Positions 23,106 to 34,872 of a DNA stretch of 64,000 bases are shown here, in pieces; position 1 is the stretch's first letter, and every line of letters starts with the position of its first letter. A program made the translations under genes and the position numbers. Origin of the DNA: Persicaria tinctoria (taxonomy: Eukaryota > Streptophyta > Magnoliopsida > Caryophyllales > Polygonaceae); NCBI GenBank assembly GCA_037127255.1, contig JBANSL010000002.1, positions 95,014,519-95,078,518 of the forward strand, written 5' to 3'. The notes below the pieces were generated by a model. The model worked only from the letters and a program-made list of their open reading frames with translations. It was not told the origin of the DNA and did no database searches.

Positions 23106-24182
23106 GGCGAAAATGCATAAAACCACCCTTTATTCAGCTTTGTTTGCAATTAACCACCCCTTATTCAAAAATTTTCACTTAACCACCCTTTATTTATCTT
23201 TGTTTGCAATTAACCACCCCTTATTCAAAAAATTTCACTTAACCACCCCTTATAACAAATTGTTTGCAAGTAACCACCCATCCTCCCATTTTTCTTTAAA
23301 AAAACCGGGTAATTTTTCGGGTCATCTGGGTTTAGACCCGGTGCCCCGATTGACCCAATTGATCCGGTGAACCGATTAACCCGATTGATTTATAATTATA
23401 TATGATTAATTTTTTTTTATGGAGATTCCAATTTATTACATTTTATAATTACAATAACTTGATTTTTCATTTTCAAATCAACTTTTATATTTATTTGTAT
23501 TGTATAATACTCTCTCCGATCGATAATATTTGATTTTTAAGAAGATAAAAACATTAAAATATTAAAACACTTATATGCTTAATACTAATTGCATGAAATT
23601 ATTCATTTTTAAAAAATTATTTAAAATTTTGATATTTTAGATATTTTTTATTTTCTTAAAAATTACAAGAAATAGTAAAAATCAAATATTTTAGATCAAA
23701 TATAGTATATAATTACAAGCGCTAGAACTTAAGAACCACGTCTTTAATTTTAGCATTTTAAAATTATCACAAAATTACCAAATCGTGATTTTTTTAATTT
23801 AAAAAATAGAAATTGACAAACCCGAAATCGACCCGATTTGACCCGAAATCGCGCCAAACTCGAGTTCAAGTCAACTCGGATCTACACGAGACCCGTTTTA
23901 CACGAAACTCGAAATGACCAAATTTGGGGGCATTTTCATCTTTTACTTTTAAGTTGAATTTAAAGAAAAATGGGAGGATGGGTGGTTACTTGCAAACAAT
24001 TTGTTATAAGGGGTGGTTAAGTGAAAACTTTTGAATAAGGGGTGGTTAAGTGAAAACTTTTGAATAAGGGGTGGTTAATTGCAAACAAAGGTGAATAAAA
24101 GGTGGTTAAGTGAATTTTTTTGAATAAGGGGTGGTTAATTGCAAATAAAGATGAATAAAGGGTGGTTTTATGCATTTTTCCC
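23106..24182. mobile_element. Mutator-like foldback element with long repeated arms
   Basis: About 190-bp inverted arms contain internal tandem phrases such as TTAACCACCCCTTATTCAAA and GTTTGCAATTAACCACCCC; the right arm mirrors them. Edges are GGCGAAAATGCATAAAACC and its near-complement, within A runs that could be a 9-bp target duplication. The centre (23290-23930) holds GACCCG-type words and AT-rich DNA. It lies inside the CACTA element. Confidence 0.8.
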
Positions 24183-25243
24183 AAAAAAAAAAAAAATCAC
24201 AACATATACTTTCCTAACCCAGAAACCCTAACATTGCATTCCTCTCAGCCGCTCTCTTTCTCCATTCCTCTTTATCTTCCTCCTCTCCTCAATCTCTACA
24301 AATCATTCACATCTCTCCCTCTTATTGTTGCTGATCAATCGAATCCTCACCTCTGCATCTATCGAATCCCCCATTGGAAGCTTCCAAAACCGCTTGAGAA
24401 GTTGAAATGGCGGTGTCCGACTCCCTAAGAGCAACAACAGGAGAGTGACGGACTGCGAGCACGAGAATGTGGTTCGCCGTAGCCATTTGCTCCGAAAGCG
24501 AACAGCTCATGTGGATGGTGGAGTCGCGCCGGATTCGACCTCGGAGTTTCCTCGCCGCTTTGATCCATTCCAATTTCTGAGGTTCGTTCTTTCCTTCAAA
24601 ACGCTTTTCCCCCTTTTGATTTCGATCATTGCCCCACATTTGGTTCTCTTTGTTGTTTCTTCACAAATCTGTGGTATTGCAAAGGACATTGGCATTTGAT
24701 TTCCCCCGACGATAAATTAGAAAATGTGGTGTTCTTCAGTTTTTCTTCTTTGATCGGCATCCCTCGACCGGGCTGCAATCTAAATTATGGTCGATTTTTA
24801 CCCTAGTAAGGGCAGGTATCATCTCGTTCTCATTCCTCTTTACTCATTGTACACTTAGTGATTCTTGTGGATTTCAAATTTGTGTGGGAAATCAATTGCT
24901 AGATTGGATTGAGTCAAATTGTTCGATTGCTCTTTGCTTTTGATTGGTAGCAACAGCTTCAACATGATTTTTTTTAAAAAATATTATTCTAATTTCAGTT
25001 TTCTTCTAGTCTATGGTTTTTCCGCTCCTTCAACTTTTAGCCTAGTTCTAGTGCCGAGTCCTGCTTGTGTGTATCTCATATATAATGCGGGCATGTAACA
25101 TGTGTAATGATTTCTTTTCCTTCTTCTGTGCATAAACAATTGGAATTAATAATCCAAATATGCTTTTGCTGATGTTCTTGTTTTCCTTTTTGCATGATTT
25201 ACCCACACCATACAGATTTGTTAAATGAAAGAGACCTGGCCTA
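24183..25243. other. CACTA interior, possible captured 5' gene region
   Basis: The pyrimidine-rich stretch 24230-24420 with AACCCTAACATTG resembles a plant 5' UTR and ends near a short ATG frame at 24406. I cannot identify the donor gene. The rest is AT-rich and intron-like. Confidence 0.35.
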
Positions 25244-25539
25244 GGAAGTGGTTTTGATATTGAGAAAGCTGACCTTCTAGAGCTGGAAAGGTTTCACAAG
25301 GTCATTTTTGCTTTAGCCATATTTGGAAGTGCCTCATCGCTTAGTGTCTTTTGACTATGTAAAATCTGCTTATTTAGTATGTCATTTTCCTCATAGTTGT
25401 GTTGTTTTTAGGTAATTATGACGTAATTCAACAGCGTAGAAATGCCAGCAAAGATGCAAGAAAACATGCCCCTTTTTACATGTTTATTGATAAAGAAACT
25501 GAAGAGTACTTGAAAGGATTTGGTGCACTTGATAGTAGG
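25244..25539 (+). pseudogene. captured fragment of a DUF616 (MUCI70-type) glycosyltransferase gene
   Basis: Two exon-like pieces: 25244-25327 reads GSGFDIEKADLLELERFHK then VIFALAIFG; 25411-25539, after a TTTTTAG acceptor, reads GNYDVIQQRRNASKDARKH then APFYMFIDKETEEYL. Joined, this is the conserved region of plant DUF616 proteins (GFDI..ADL.EME..H..VVASAIFG.YD..QQP.NIS, PFYMFVDEET; from memory). The splice donor after AIFG is not intact. Only a central piece is present, so it is a transduplicated fragment and not a working gene. Confidence 0.72.
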
Positions 25540-25976
25540 CCATTTTCCTCATACATGAAGATTAAGAGTATTTAAAATGTAAGTGAATGAAGAAATTATT
25601 TGTGTTAATTGATGACGATGGGGATGATTTAGGTTGATTCATAGATTGACCACTTGAACAATTCTACCTTTCAGCATTTTAATTAAATTCAGTTTTTTTT
25701 TTCACGTAGCAGCACTAATATTTCAGGGAGAAAAAACATATTAAATTAGGATGTTTCAATTATAAATTAGTCCTCATGTCAATTGTGTTGGTTGTTAAGT
25801 TGTTTAACTGTCAACTTGCCTTATTTCTTCAAAGTTTGGATCTCTAAGTGATATTCATTGACATGCCTTGCTACGTTAGTGTTGTAACATACTTAAAACA
25901 ATGCAATTTGGCTATCTATGTAGATATCAAATACTTGATGTTTTTCTGTTAGTCCAGTTGTGCATAATTGTTGCAG

Positions 25977-26054
25977 AAGGATTTGGGCGTAATTTATCTT
26001 CGTTTGCGAGCTCAGCTCATCAGGTCTCCTCGGGAACCCACTAAACTCCAGCAG
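25977..26054 (+). other. exon-like block of unknown origin in the CACTA element
   Basis: After a TTGCAG acceptor, 26 open codons read KDLGVIYLRLRAQLIRSPRE and on, ending CAG|GCAAGT, which would be a GC-type donor. The sequence between it and the PEX10 piece looks intronic. I cannot place it in a family. Confidence 0.35.
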
Positions 26055-26269
26055 GCAAGTTTGTTTTCCTGACAATGTTCTATCTGTTTTCCATGTGTTT
26101 GAAAGGCATCAACATCTCTCTGTATAAAACTTTCATTATTCACTGTGCGATTGAAACTCTTACCCCTTTTTTTATGTTTTTGCCGACCTCTCTGAATCCA
26201 CAATTTGCTTCATTCGATCCTGTACAAGTTATGTGGTTTGGATTCAGTTATCTTAATGTGGCTGTGCAG

Positions 26270-26564
26270 GGAGAGGATTGCCTGTTTTGGATGAAGCGGA
26301 CCTTATTACCAATTTACCATGGACATGGACCAAAAAAGTTCAGCTTGAGAGGTATATGCTTTATTTTCTTCACCGAACTGAACATGGGCACATTATTGTT
26401 CTTTCTTATTTTGATCACTTGTTTCTTAAAATTTTACATACGAGAAGTATTGCTGAAAAAAGCATACCTTTGGATTTCAGGTGAAAGGAGCTAGTAAATG
26501 CCCCCTGTGCCTAAGTCAACGCCAACATCCAACAGCCACACCATACGGCCATGTCTTCTGCTGG
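26270..26564 (+). pseudogene. captured fragment of peroxin PEX10 (RING region)
   Basis: 26270-26351 encodes RGLPVLDEADLITN... and 26481-26564, after a TTTCAG acceptor, encodes [20 protein letters not shown] then HVFCW. This matches the linker and start of the RING finger of plant PEX10 ([32 protein letters not shown]; from memory). The third zinc-binding Cys is Tyr here, and the two pieces do not join in frame, so it is dead. It sits inside the CACTA element in the same orientation as the DUF616 piece. Confidence 0.8.
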
Positions 26565-27090
26565 TACTCCTTTCATGTTGTGGCATATTTTCGCGATGTT
26601 GGTTCCATTTTATGCATGTAATTTAGTTGTTTTAAGTAAACTATAGGCAAGTACATAACTAAACAAGGCTTGAATAAGTCCTCTAGCGTATAATATGTAA
26701 ATAGTTCTTGATGGTGTTGGAGACATTGTCAAATCCCCATGCTCCTGGGTGCCACTACTCAATGTGAGCCGCTTGTAAATAATTATTGTGAATTTTAGCT
26801 GATTATTGTTTATAAGAATGGGTATTTTAATTTTTTTTTTTAAAAAAAAATTGGACTTTTTAGCCCGGGCCTAAAAAATCCGGGCTAAAAAGGATGGCTT
26901 TATTTTTTATTTTTAAATTTCCCTTCAAATTAGCGACGGCTTTTAGCCGTCGCCAAAGTTTATTTGCCACGGCAATATTGGCCACGGCTGATTTGCCATC
27001 GCTATGCCGTCGCTAATGATCATTTGCGACGGCAATTTAGCTTTTAGCGACGGGGATTTTCCGTTGCTAATATAATTTTTTTTTGTAGTG

Positions 27091-28203
27091 ATCCCCAATG
27101 GGGCTAGGCTTCGCTATCCTCGGATTTGTATTAATACGGATCTAAAGAAAATTCCCGGTAAGATGATTTTTGTGCCTAATGAAAAAGGAGAAATCGAAGC
27201 TTTTCCTCTTTGGTTTGAGGATTTTCCTGAAGGGTGTGGCTGATGTAGCTTGGCTGATCATGCTTTTGAGAATTGTCCTAAGCGAAGAGTGTGTAGCGCT
27301 CCCTCCGAGGGTATTGCAGGAGAAAAACCTGAAGCAGCTGCAACCTCTCATGGCGGAGCTGGCCCTGCTAATGATGGTGGGGAGTGGAAGACTATAGCTC
27401 CTAAAAAATCTCGTCCACTTCCACCTCCCTCTTTCGGCCATTCTAAGGCTGAATTGTGGAAATGCTTTGGTGCAAGTGTGGAGATTGGCTCTGGCTCTTC
27501 GGCTACTGACTCTTCAGTGCAATCTGGAGAGGAGTCTACCACCACTACAATTGCTGCTGGGAATCCTGATGTCCTTGGCAAAGCTGTTATAGAGAATGCT
27601 GAAGCTAGGATTATTTTCCCTGCTATTGCTGAAGCTGCGACTGTAGCTTTCACTGATGAGCCTAGGGTTGAAGAGGCGATGGAGGATGAAGATATGGAGT
27701 CGGATGTTGAGGAAATTGAGGCTGAATACTATGCTCCAGCAAATGTGGATGCAGAGGCCCCTCTTGTGGAAATCCCAGGTGATGTGAATCAAGAATTTAT
27801 TGAAGCTGTCTTCCAAGACCCCGAGTATGGCGGTGCCGACAATGATGATTTTCTTGTGGAAGAGTTTCTGGATGAAGAGGTGAGTTTTGAAAATTCTATT
27901 GACTTCTCTGGCTTTCCTGCTGATTTCACGCAAGCTGATTTTGATAAGATGCTTCGAGATATCCCTGCCTCATCTGAATTTCTTTTGCCAAATCTGTGCA
28001 AACCTGTGTTTTCAAACGCCGATTGTTTGGACCCATTTGTTGCTCCCTCTGGCTCACCATCGGTGACATTGAGGTTGGAGCAGCTTGGGGTCGAGGGATC
28101 GATTAAATCTGAGTATGGCAAACGTAAACTCAGGGAGAAGAATGGAAAGACTGTTAATTCAAAACTGATGGGAGGAAGTACCAAGAGGGGCAAGAATGAG
28201 TAG
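27091..28203 (+). pseudogene. LINE ORF1, 3' part
   Basis: The frame resumes directly after the CACTA element with PNGARLRYPRICINTDLKK, continues to a zinc knuckle C-G-stop-C-SLADH-AFENC (the stop is TGA at 27241-27243, inside the knuckle), then a 317-codon open acidic tail ending TKRGKNE. The tail alone could be mistaken for a host gene; its frame and position show it is the C-terminal half of the gag-like protein. ORF2 does not follow directly. Confidence 0.85.
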
Positions 28204-29100
28204 TCGACTAAGGAAGGATAGTTCTTCACTTTTTCCTTGGGGGTGGAATTTGTGGAGAGAAATATGGCAGCTTATCCCTCAATCTATCAGTCTGAATTAT
28301 GAATGTTTGTATGTGCAACTTTGTAGTAGGGATTTAAGTAAGATTGTAAAATTTGGTAATGAGTGTTAAGACTTCGGGTCTGTTTTGGTATGGATGCATG
28401 CTCGTCTTCCTTACCCTGTTATCCCTTTAGGGGTTAAAATAAGTGATGTGTGCAACCTGTGTTGCAGGGAAGGAATGTGTCAAGAAAATTATGTTTTTCT
28501 TAAGTCTGTAATTGATCACTATGTTGATCGTATGATTGGGTGCAACAATAGCTGTGTCTTTTATAAAAAAACTAGTTATCTATTGGCTTTGTGTGACTTT
28601 GTGGTGTAAGGGTGTTATGTTTGCCAAATCTGGTTGTGCCTATTGCAGATTGCCCATACAGGTTAAGTATAGCATCACAAGCGGCATCTGTAACCTCATT
28701 CATTTTGACAGTATGGTTTTGTTCACAACATTGGTGAGAAATCCACTTAATCTTACAGGTTGTACGAACATAGGAAACACTGAAAATCATAGGGCTACTT
28801 GGAGTTTTAGTTGGGAACAATGGGTTGTTAAAGAACATTCTAAGAGCTCTGTTCTTACACCTAACAAAGAAATAAGAGTAATTAGTTACTACCAAGTTAG
28901 TATCAAAATAACCATTGGGAAAGAGAGAAGAAATTACTTTTCTGGGAAAAGAATTCGGAAAATATATAACAACATCCCTAGGTATTATTTCTCAATTCAC
29001 ATCTTTCCTATGAATGATTTAACTCAGTCTCTAATGATATCTAAGTTTGATAAGACAAATTTAGGTAGTGTTAACATGTGCATTTAGATAGATTTAGGTA
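28204..29100. other. LINE-derived remnant, poorly resolved
   Basis: At 28385-28510 the plus strand reads ARLPYPVIPLGVKISDVCNL then CCREGMCQENYVFL, weakly like the zf-RVT region of a LINE ORF2. The rest (28536-29087) has long but unrecognised frames on both strands. Interrupted on the right by the LTR at 29101. Confidence 0.35.
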
Positions 29101-30490
29101 TGATAAAGTGCATGAATTAGAGTAGTTTTCATATATTTAGTTAATTATGCATGGAGTCGGAATCTACATATGTTTGCACATACTTTCAGGCATTGGTGGA
29201 GCCTATTGATGACATGAGAATGATCTAACACCGAACAAGAGGATAAAAAGCAAGAAGAAATCGGAATATTGAAGAGCTAAACCTACAAAGGATTGGAGCT
29301 GTCCAAGCTGGCGACGTTGCACTAAAACGAGTCGTATGAAGGCTGTAGTTATCGGATCGGGGCGTACTTATACTTGTTGGAAAGATGATTCGAAGACCTA
29401 CAACTTTCATGTTTACGACTTTTCCAAATTCGGCCTTAAAAACAGCGGAATCTGGACGTCAATATTACTGTTCAAAAGAACTCGGGTGGAGTAGGCAACA
29501 AACTCGACCGAGTTCTTTGGTTTCAGGCCGAGTTATTCAGCGTGTTCAAGCCGGATTGGGCCATCTTTTGGGCTGAGTTTAATTGACATGTTATTATTAT
29601 TATTAGGGGGAAGAACCATTAGGGTTTTGTTAAGTAGGTTTGAGACGGAATTTCATCGGACGTTGTTTTCACGTTGAAAGTAGTTTTAGGTTTTCTTTTG
29701 AAGCATGAACCGCTAAACTCCTTTGCTTATGGAGATCAATCGAAGCTTCGGGTTTGCAATTTTATTGTGAGATTTCTATTTCTTAATACTCCTCTTTGAA
29801 TGTTATTGATTCTCTGCGCTGAATATTTAGGGTTTTCATGAATTTCCGTTAGTCTGATCAACTGATGTCTTTTCATGATAATCTATTGCTAGATATAGGT
29901 AATTACTGGTTGAGTTATCTATGTTCTTGAGTAGCAAAGTATAAATCTCTGAAACTGGTTGATTTAGGGATTTGTATAGAGAATTGATTTGCAATTGATG
30001 CAATAACTGGTTGTGCGCGTCGATTGTCTTTGTTGATTTCCTTTAGACTTCATCGATTATTGAATTGAATCTTGATAATTTCAAGATTGTTTGATAATTA
30101 GGGTTTTCAGGGTCTGGTTGTCCTGTTAACTAATTTCGATAAGGAATTGGATTCAAAAGACCTAGTCTTTCCACAACAAAGTGTTCAAGAGGAAGTTATC
30201 TATTCGATTTCGATGATCAATGAACAAACCTGATTGCTGAGATTGGTTGACCTAAGCTATTTGTCTCATATTTGTTAAATCAATTTGTTTAGTTTGCTTC
30301 CTTTTGCTTTTTACTTAGTTAGTCTGAATCATCGAAATCCCCCGTCTTTATTTCTTATTCTTGTTGACACACTTGACTTGCATACAAATCATTGACTCTC
30401 CGTGGGATCGACCCGTACTTGCCAAACTACATTAGTTAGGTTAGTCGGATTTATTTGATAGGATTTAAGGCGACTGAAAATCCCCTGTCA
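29101..30490 (+). mobile_element. LTR of a Gypsy (Athila/Tat-type) element, without its internal region
   Basis: It starts TGATAAAGTGCATG and ends CCCCTGTCA. Near the end is the GTGGGATCGACCC block typical of Athila/Tat U5. It is followed by AAT and TTGGCGCCGTTGCCGGGGA, the primer-binding site for tRNA-Asp used by these families. Instead of an internal region, the primer-binding site continues as a complete tRNA-Asp copy. No second LTR, gag or pol is seen nearby. Left flank AGGTA; GGGTA at 30578-30582 is a weak candidate for the partner duplication. Confidence 0.8.
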
Positions 30491-30494
30491 AATT

Positions 30495-30569
30495 TGGCGC
30501 CGTTGCCGGGGATCGAACCCGGGTCACCCGCGTGACAGGCGGGAATACTTACCACTATACTACAACGAC
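30495..30569 (-). tRNA. tRNA-Asp(GTC) sequence with encoded CCA, fused to an LTR
   Basis: On the minus strand 30569-30498 forms a perfect cloverleaf: acceptor GTCGTTG paired with CAACGGC plus discriminator G, anticodon stem CCCGC/GCGGG with loop CTGTCAC (anticodon GTC), T arm CCGGG-TTCGATC-CCCGG. Internal promoter boxes TAGTATAGTGG and GGTTCGATCC are intact. CCA is encoded at 30497-30495, which nuclear tRNA genes do not do. Position and CCA point to a reverse-transcribed primer. No T4 terminator directly follows. Whether it is transcribed is unknown. Confidence 0.85.
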
Positions 30570-30686
30570 CCGAACAAGGGTATTTGTTGTTGGAATATTC
30601 GTTAATTTCGTAATGAGGATTACTACATATATTCAATCCACGAGAAAGAAGTTGTTTAAAGCGATCAGTGGAAGAGAAAAAATTGG

Positions 30687-33600
30687 GTGGAAATGAGAAT
30701 AGGCTCTTGGAATGTTAGGGGAATTGGAAGACCAAATTTCTGGGCAGAACTTGGTACTTTTTGTAACATAAATAGAATTAAAATAATGATTGTAATGGAA
30801 ACAAAGACGGACAAAATTCCGGAGGAAAAATGCTGGAGAGTTGCCGGGTTTGATGAAGCAATCTGGGTACCTGCTGTAGGTAAATCTGGTGGAATTGGTC
30901 TGATGTGGAAAACTCATTTCATGACTAATGAAACAATTTCAATTAATCAGTACAGTAATCGTTTCATTAGTGCAATTTATAATAATGCAAATATAAATGT
31001 TGAATGTCAGATTTTGTTTGTGTACGCACCTGCCCAGGAACGAGAGAAAAATGGATTTTGGGAAGAAATAAAAATGTTAACAACCACGTCTACAATTCCA
31101 TCTATAGTTATAGGAGACTTAAACGATATTGTTGCACAACATGACAAAAAAGGAGGAGCAGAAATTTCCTTATCCAGATTGGTTAGGTTAAATGAGATTA
31201 AAAATTGTTATGAGATGGCTGACATACCGTTCAGTGGAAATAGCTTTACATGGAGGAAGAAAAAGATTGGCCCAGATAATATTTATGAACGTCTGGATAG
31301 AGCATTAGTTCAGAATTAAATCCTAACTCTCTTTCCTAGTATTGAGTTAACCCACCATGCATTCTCTTCATCAGACCACTGCCCTATTACAATGTCTCTA
31401 GTAGATGATAGATATGCTCAGGCTGCTCCCTTTAAGTTTGAAAACATGTGGCTTAAACGAAAGGATTTAAGAATAATAGTCAAACAAGCTTGGAGAGCAA
31501 ATTGTCCAGGTTCTGCGTTGTTTCAGCTGACATTCAAAACAAAAATTCTCAAAGCAAAAATTAAAGAATGGAATAAGAAGACCTTTGGCAATATTTTTTG
31601 ACAACTAGAAGATATAGAAGAAAAGTTAATCCATATTCAAGCAGAATTATGTAACTCATCTGATCCAATTACAGCAGACAAACATAATAGATTAACTCAG
31701 AAAAAAGACGCGCTTATAAAGTTTCACAAAACATTTTGGAGTCAGCGAGCAAAATCAAAACATATAAAATTAGCTGATACAAATTCTGGATACTTCCATA
31801 AAATTGCCACAGGGAGACGAAATAGAAAGATTATACGTCACATTACTTCTGCAGAAGGAACCCTTATTCTGGGAGAGGAAAACATCAAAAAGGAAATCCA
31901 ATCTGACTTTGAAAAACGTTTCAAACAGGATAGTCAAACTAATGTTGAATGGGAGAATACTCTGGACCCAATCATGAAGGAAATCACAGATGAGGACAAC
32001 GAGCTGTTAATCAAACCAGTTCAAAATAGTGAAATAAAAAATGCGGTTTTTAGTCTAGGGCGAAACAAATCACCTGGGCCAGATGGTTTTTCAGCGGAAT
32101 TTTATAAAAACCTTTTGGGATATTGTGGGCCCGTCGGTGATGAGAGCTGTAAAGGGATTTTTCCATTCTAGGAAACTCCTCCGCCAAATTAATCACACGT
32201 TTATTACCTTACTCCCAAAAATGGATAATCCATCTTCAAGACTTCAACTAATAATTATAGGCCGGTCAGCTTATGCTCTACGATATACAAAATTATATCG
32301 AAAATCCTTACGGAACGGCTGAAGAAAGTAATGGGTAAGCTAGTTCATCCACTGCAAGGTGCGTTTGTTGCGGACAGAGCAATTCAAGATAATGTGCTAA
32401 TTGCACATGAGGTTTTCCACTCTTTTAAAACGCGCAAGGGTAAGGAGGGATGGATGGCGATTAAACTTGATATGGAGAAAGCCTATGATAGACTCAACTG
32501 GAACTTTATTTTGGAAATTCTTAAGAGGTTCGGATTTCATCAAAGATTTATTAGTTGGGTAGAAGAATGTATAACAACAGTATCCTTTTCCGTTTTGGTG
32601 AATAGCTCTCCAACGGAGTTATTTTTCCCTACGAGAGGCATTCGACAAGGCGATCCTATTTCGCCATTCCTATTTATTCTTGGAGCAGAAGTTCTTGCAC
32701 GAAATCTTCAAAAGGAATCCTTGGACCAATCAAGTAAAATTGGTTTCATCTTTGGTCGGAGCGGGCCGAAAATCCCTTTCCTTTCCTTTGTTGATGATAC
32801 AATTATTTTCTCTAAAGCCACTCTAGAGGCTAGTCAAAATGTTAAATCTGTAATTGAGGATTATTGTAGGGTTTCGGGCCAAAAAGTTAACTATCATAAA
32901 TCCTCGTTCCAAACTACAGGGGGAGTTCCTAGGACGAGAATCCAACTGTTAGAAAGTTCTCTTCAGATGCCACACACAAGAGTGATGGAGAAGTATCTAG
33001 GATGCCCAATAATTAATGGGAGAGTAAATAAACACACCTTTGAAGAGATAATCAATAAAACAAAAAAAATCAGTTGTCCAAATGGAAAGCCAACTCCATG
33101 TCTCAACAAGGAAGATCGATCTTGATCAATTCAAATCTGTCCTCAAAACCGTTGTATGCCATGCAAAGTTTTATGCTCCCAGTGTATATTCATGATGAAC
33201 TCGATCGCATTAATCGAAATTTCTTCTGGAACAAAGATCTCCAGTATAAACCTCTTATTGGCTGGGACAAGGTATGTAGGCCAAAAAGCAAAGAAGGCCA
33301 AAACATAAGAAGAACGGGCATAATGAATGAGGCTCTGCAGATGAAGCTACTATGAAAAACCTTAGCTGAACCGAATAATATATGGGTTCAAATTATTAGA
33401 TATAAATATTTAAAACAGACAGATGTTTTAAATTACGTTAAGGAGAGAAACTCTTCTTGGCAATGGAGACATGCTGCCATGTTGATTAATAAATTTAAAA
33501 AAGGTTTGGTTTGGATTATTGGGGATGGTGAAACGGTAAAATTCTGAACGGATTCTTGGATCTCGCAAAAACCTCTGATCGAGTGTATTAATAACACACC

Positions 33601-34862
33601 TGTTGAAAATGAAGAAGCCCGAGTTAGTGAATTTATTTAGAATGGCGGTTGGAATAAGGAAAAGTTGTGTAATGCTCTTGGAAAGGAATGGGCGGACAAA
33701 ATTCATAGCATACCTCTTCCCATCCATAGAATGGCGGATAGGCTTTACTGGAGATATGATAAGCAGGGATGGTACACCACAGCTAGCGCGGTTCGATTTC
33801 TTACTAACCAGGAGTCTTTCAGCGATGACCCAACTAAATGGATATGGAAGGTGAATACAATACCGAAGATTAAGAATTTTCTATGGAAAATAGCCCAAAA
33901 TGGTCTACCAACTAGAGATCGATTAAGCAAGAGGGGGGCGCCTATTCCTAATGAGTGTTGTTTTTGTGGTGCAAATGGGGAGGATGAAGTCCATCTTTTT
34001 GCAGAATGCTCCTTTGGCCAAAACAGTATACTACAGACTAGCAAATATTCTAGGATCATAAATAGTCTCAATACAACCTCATGTAAGGGAAATACTATTA
34101 TAACGAAATTAGGAGAAGTGCTAACAAATAAAGAAAAGGAAGATATGGCAGTTAAGTGGTGGTCCATCTGGTATTTTAGGAATAATTTTTTTTTAGAGAA
34201 GCGGATACGCCAACACATTCAGAGATAAGCGCATTTATCAAATCTGTTAAAGAAGGATGGGAAAAGGCTGAACAGGAGGACAAAGAAGATGCGTATAGGG
34301 ACGCAATGGGGATGGGAGGTAAAAAAGGAAAGGTTAGTAGGAAGAATGTGAAATGGAAAAAACCTGAACAGGGTTTTATGAAACTCAATTTTGACGGTGC
34401 AGTTAATAATCTAGGGGAAGCTACTATTGGTTACACAATTCGGAATTCAGAAGGAAAAATGGTCAGTATAGGGAATAAAGGAATTGGAAAGCAAAGCCCG
34501 ATCATGGCAGAAGCCATTGCTCTAAGAGAGGGAGTACTGCGTGCTAGAACCAATAATTACAGTAAGTTAATAGTTGAGGGCGATTCGCAAACAATAGTAA
34601 ATCACTTACAGAACAACGGGATCTGCCCCTGGGAAATTGAATTAATTATGGGTGATGTCAAAGGGATTCTTATGTCTTTTCTTAATATCTCCTATTCATA
34701 TGTGCCCCGTGAGGGTAATAGGACGGCTGACAAGGTCGCACACCTTGGTCGTCCTATTAACGGGCTGACACTGGAACAATACTCACATCTTAATGATCTC
34801 ATCCGTTTGGATGCAATCGGTTAGATTTTTCCAACCGAATTCTTATCTAATCAAAAAAAAAA
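30687..34862 (+). pseudogene. LINE (L1-type) ORF2 with poly-A tail, decayed
   Basis: Endonuclease: MRIGSWNVRGIG, METKTD, VYAPAQE, GDLNDI, then SSDHCP (30687-31390). Reverse transcriptase: [36 protein letters not shown] (32050-32830). zf-RVT: FLWKIAQNGLPTRDRL, CCFCGANGEDEVHLFAEC (33870-34010). RNase H: KLNFDGAVNN, VEGDSQT, REGNRTADKVAH (34306-34824). Stops at 31317 and 31599 and frameshifts near 32110-32330, 33070-33130 and 33600-33670 disable it. It ends in an A run at about 34850-34862. The 5' end and target duplication were not identified. Confidence 0.9.
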
Positions 34863-34872
34863 ATCATAACTG

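Larger units (their letters stand above)
22972..27090. mobile_element. non-autonomous CACTA element with captured gene pieces
   Basis: The ends are CACTACAAAAAAA and TTTTTTTTGTAGTG (inverted), inserted in a LINE ORF1 with a 3-bp duplication AAC / ATC (one mismatch). Subterminal arms carry GCGACGG and GCAACGG repeats, several on the right (26930-27070) and fewer on the left (23020-23085). No transposase is present. Inside are a Mutator-like element (23106-24182), a DUF616 glycosyltransferase fragment (25244-25539), an unidentified exon-like block (25977-26054) and a PEX10 fragment (26270-26564). 4,119 bp. Confidence 0.9.

Noticed and set aside
23106..23280. CRISPR-like regular repeats
   Set aside because: The repeats are unequal phrases within the arms of a eukaryotic foldback element and are mirrored at 23950-24182.
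27250..28203. 317-aa acidic open frame as a host gene
   Set aside because: It is in frame with, and directly downstream of, the LINE ORF1 zinc knuckle, so it is the C-terminal half of the gag-like protein.
27348..28229. Several minus-strand frames of 100-146 aa
   Set aside because: All are antisense shadows of the LINE ORF1 tail.
28536..29087. 183-aa plus-strand frame and the opposite 107-aa frame
   Set aside because: No recognisable motif, low-complexity drift next to a LINE remnant; overlapping frames on both strands suggest chance.
30495..30569. Ordinary nuclear tRNA-Asp gene
   Set aside because: CCA is encoded and the sequence continues an LTR primer-binding site at the exact expected spacing; a normal gene would have neither.
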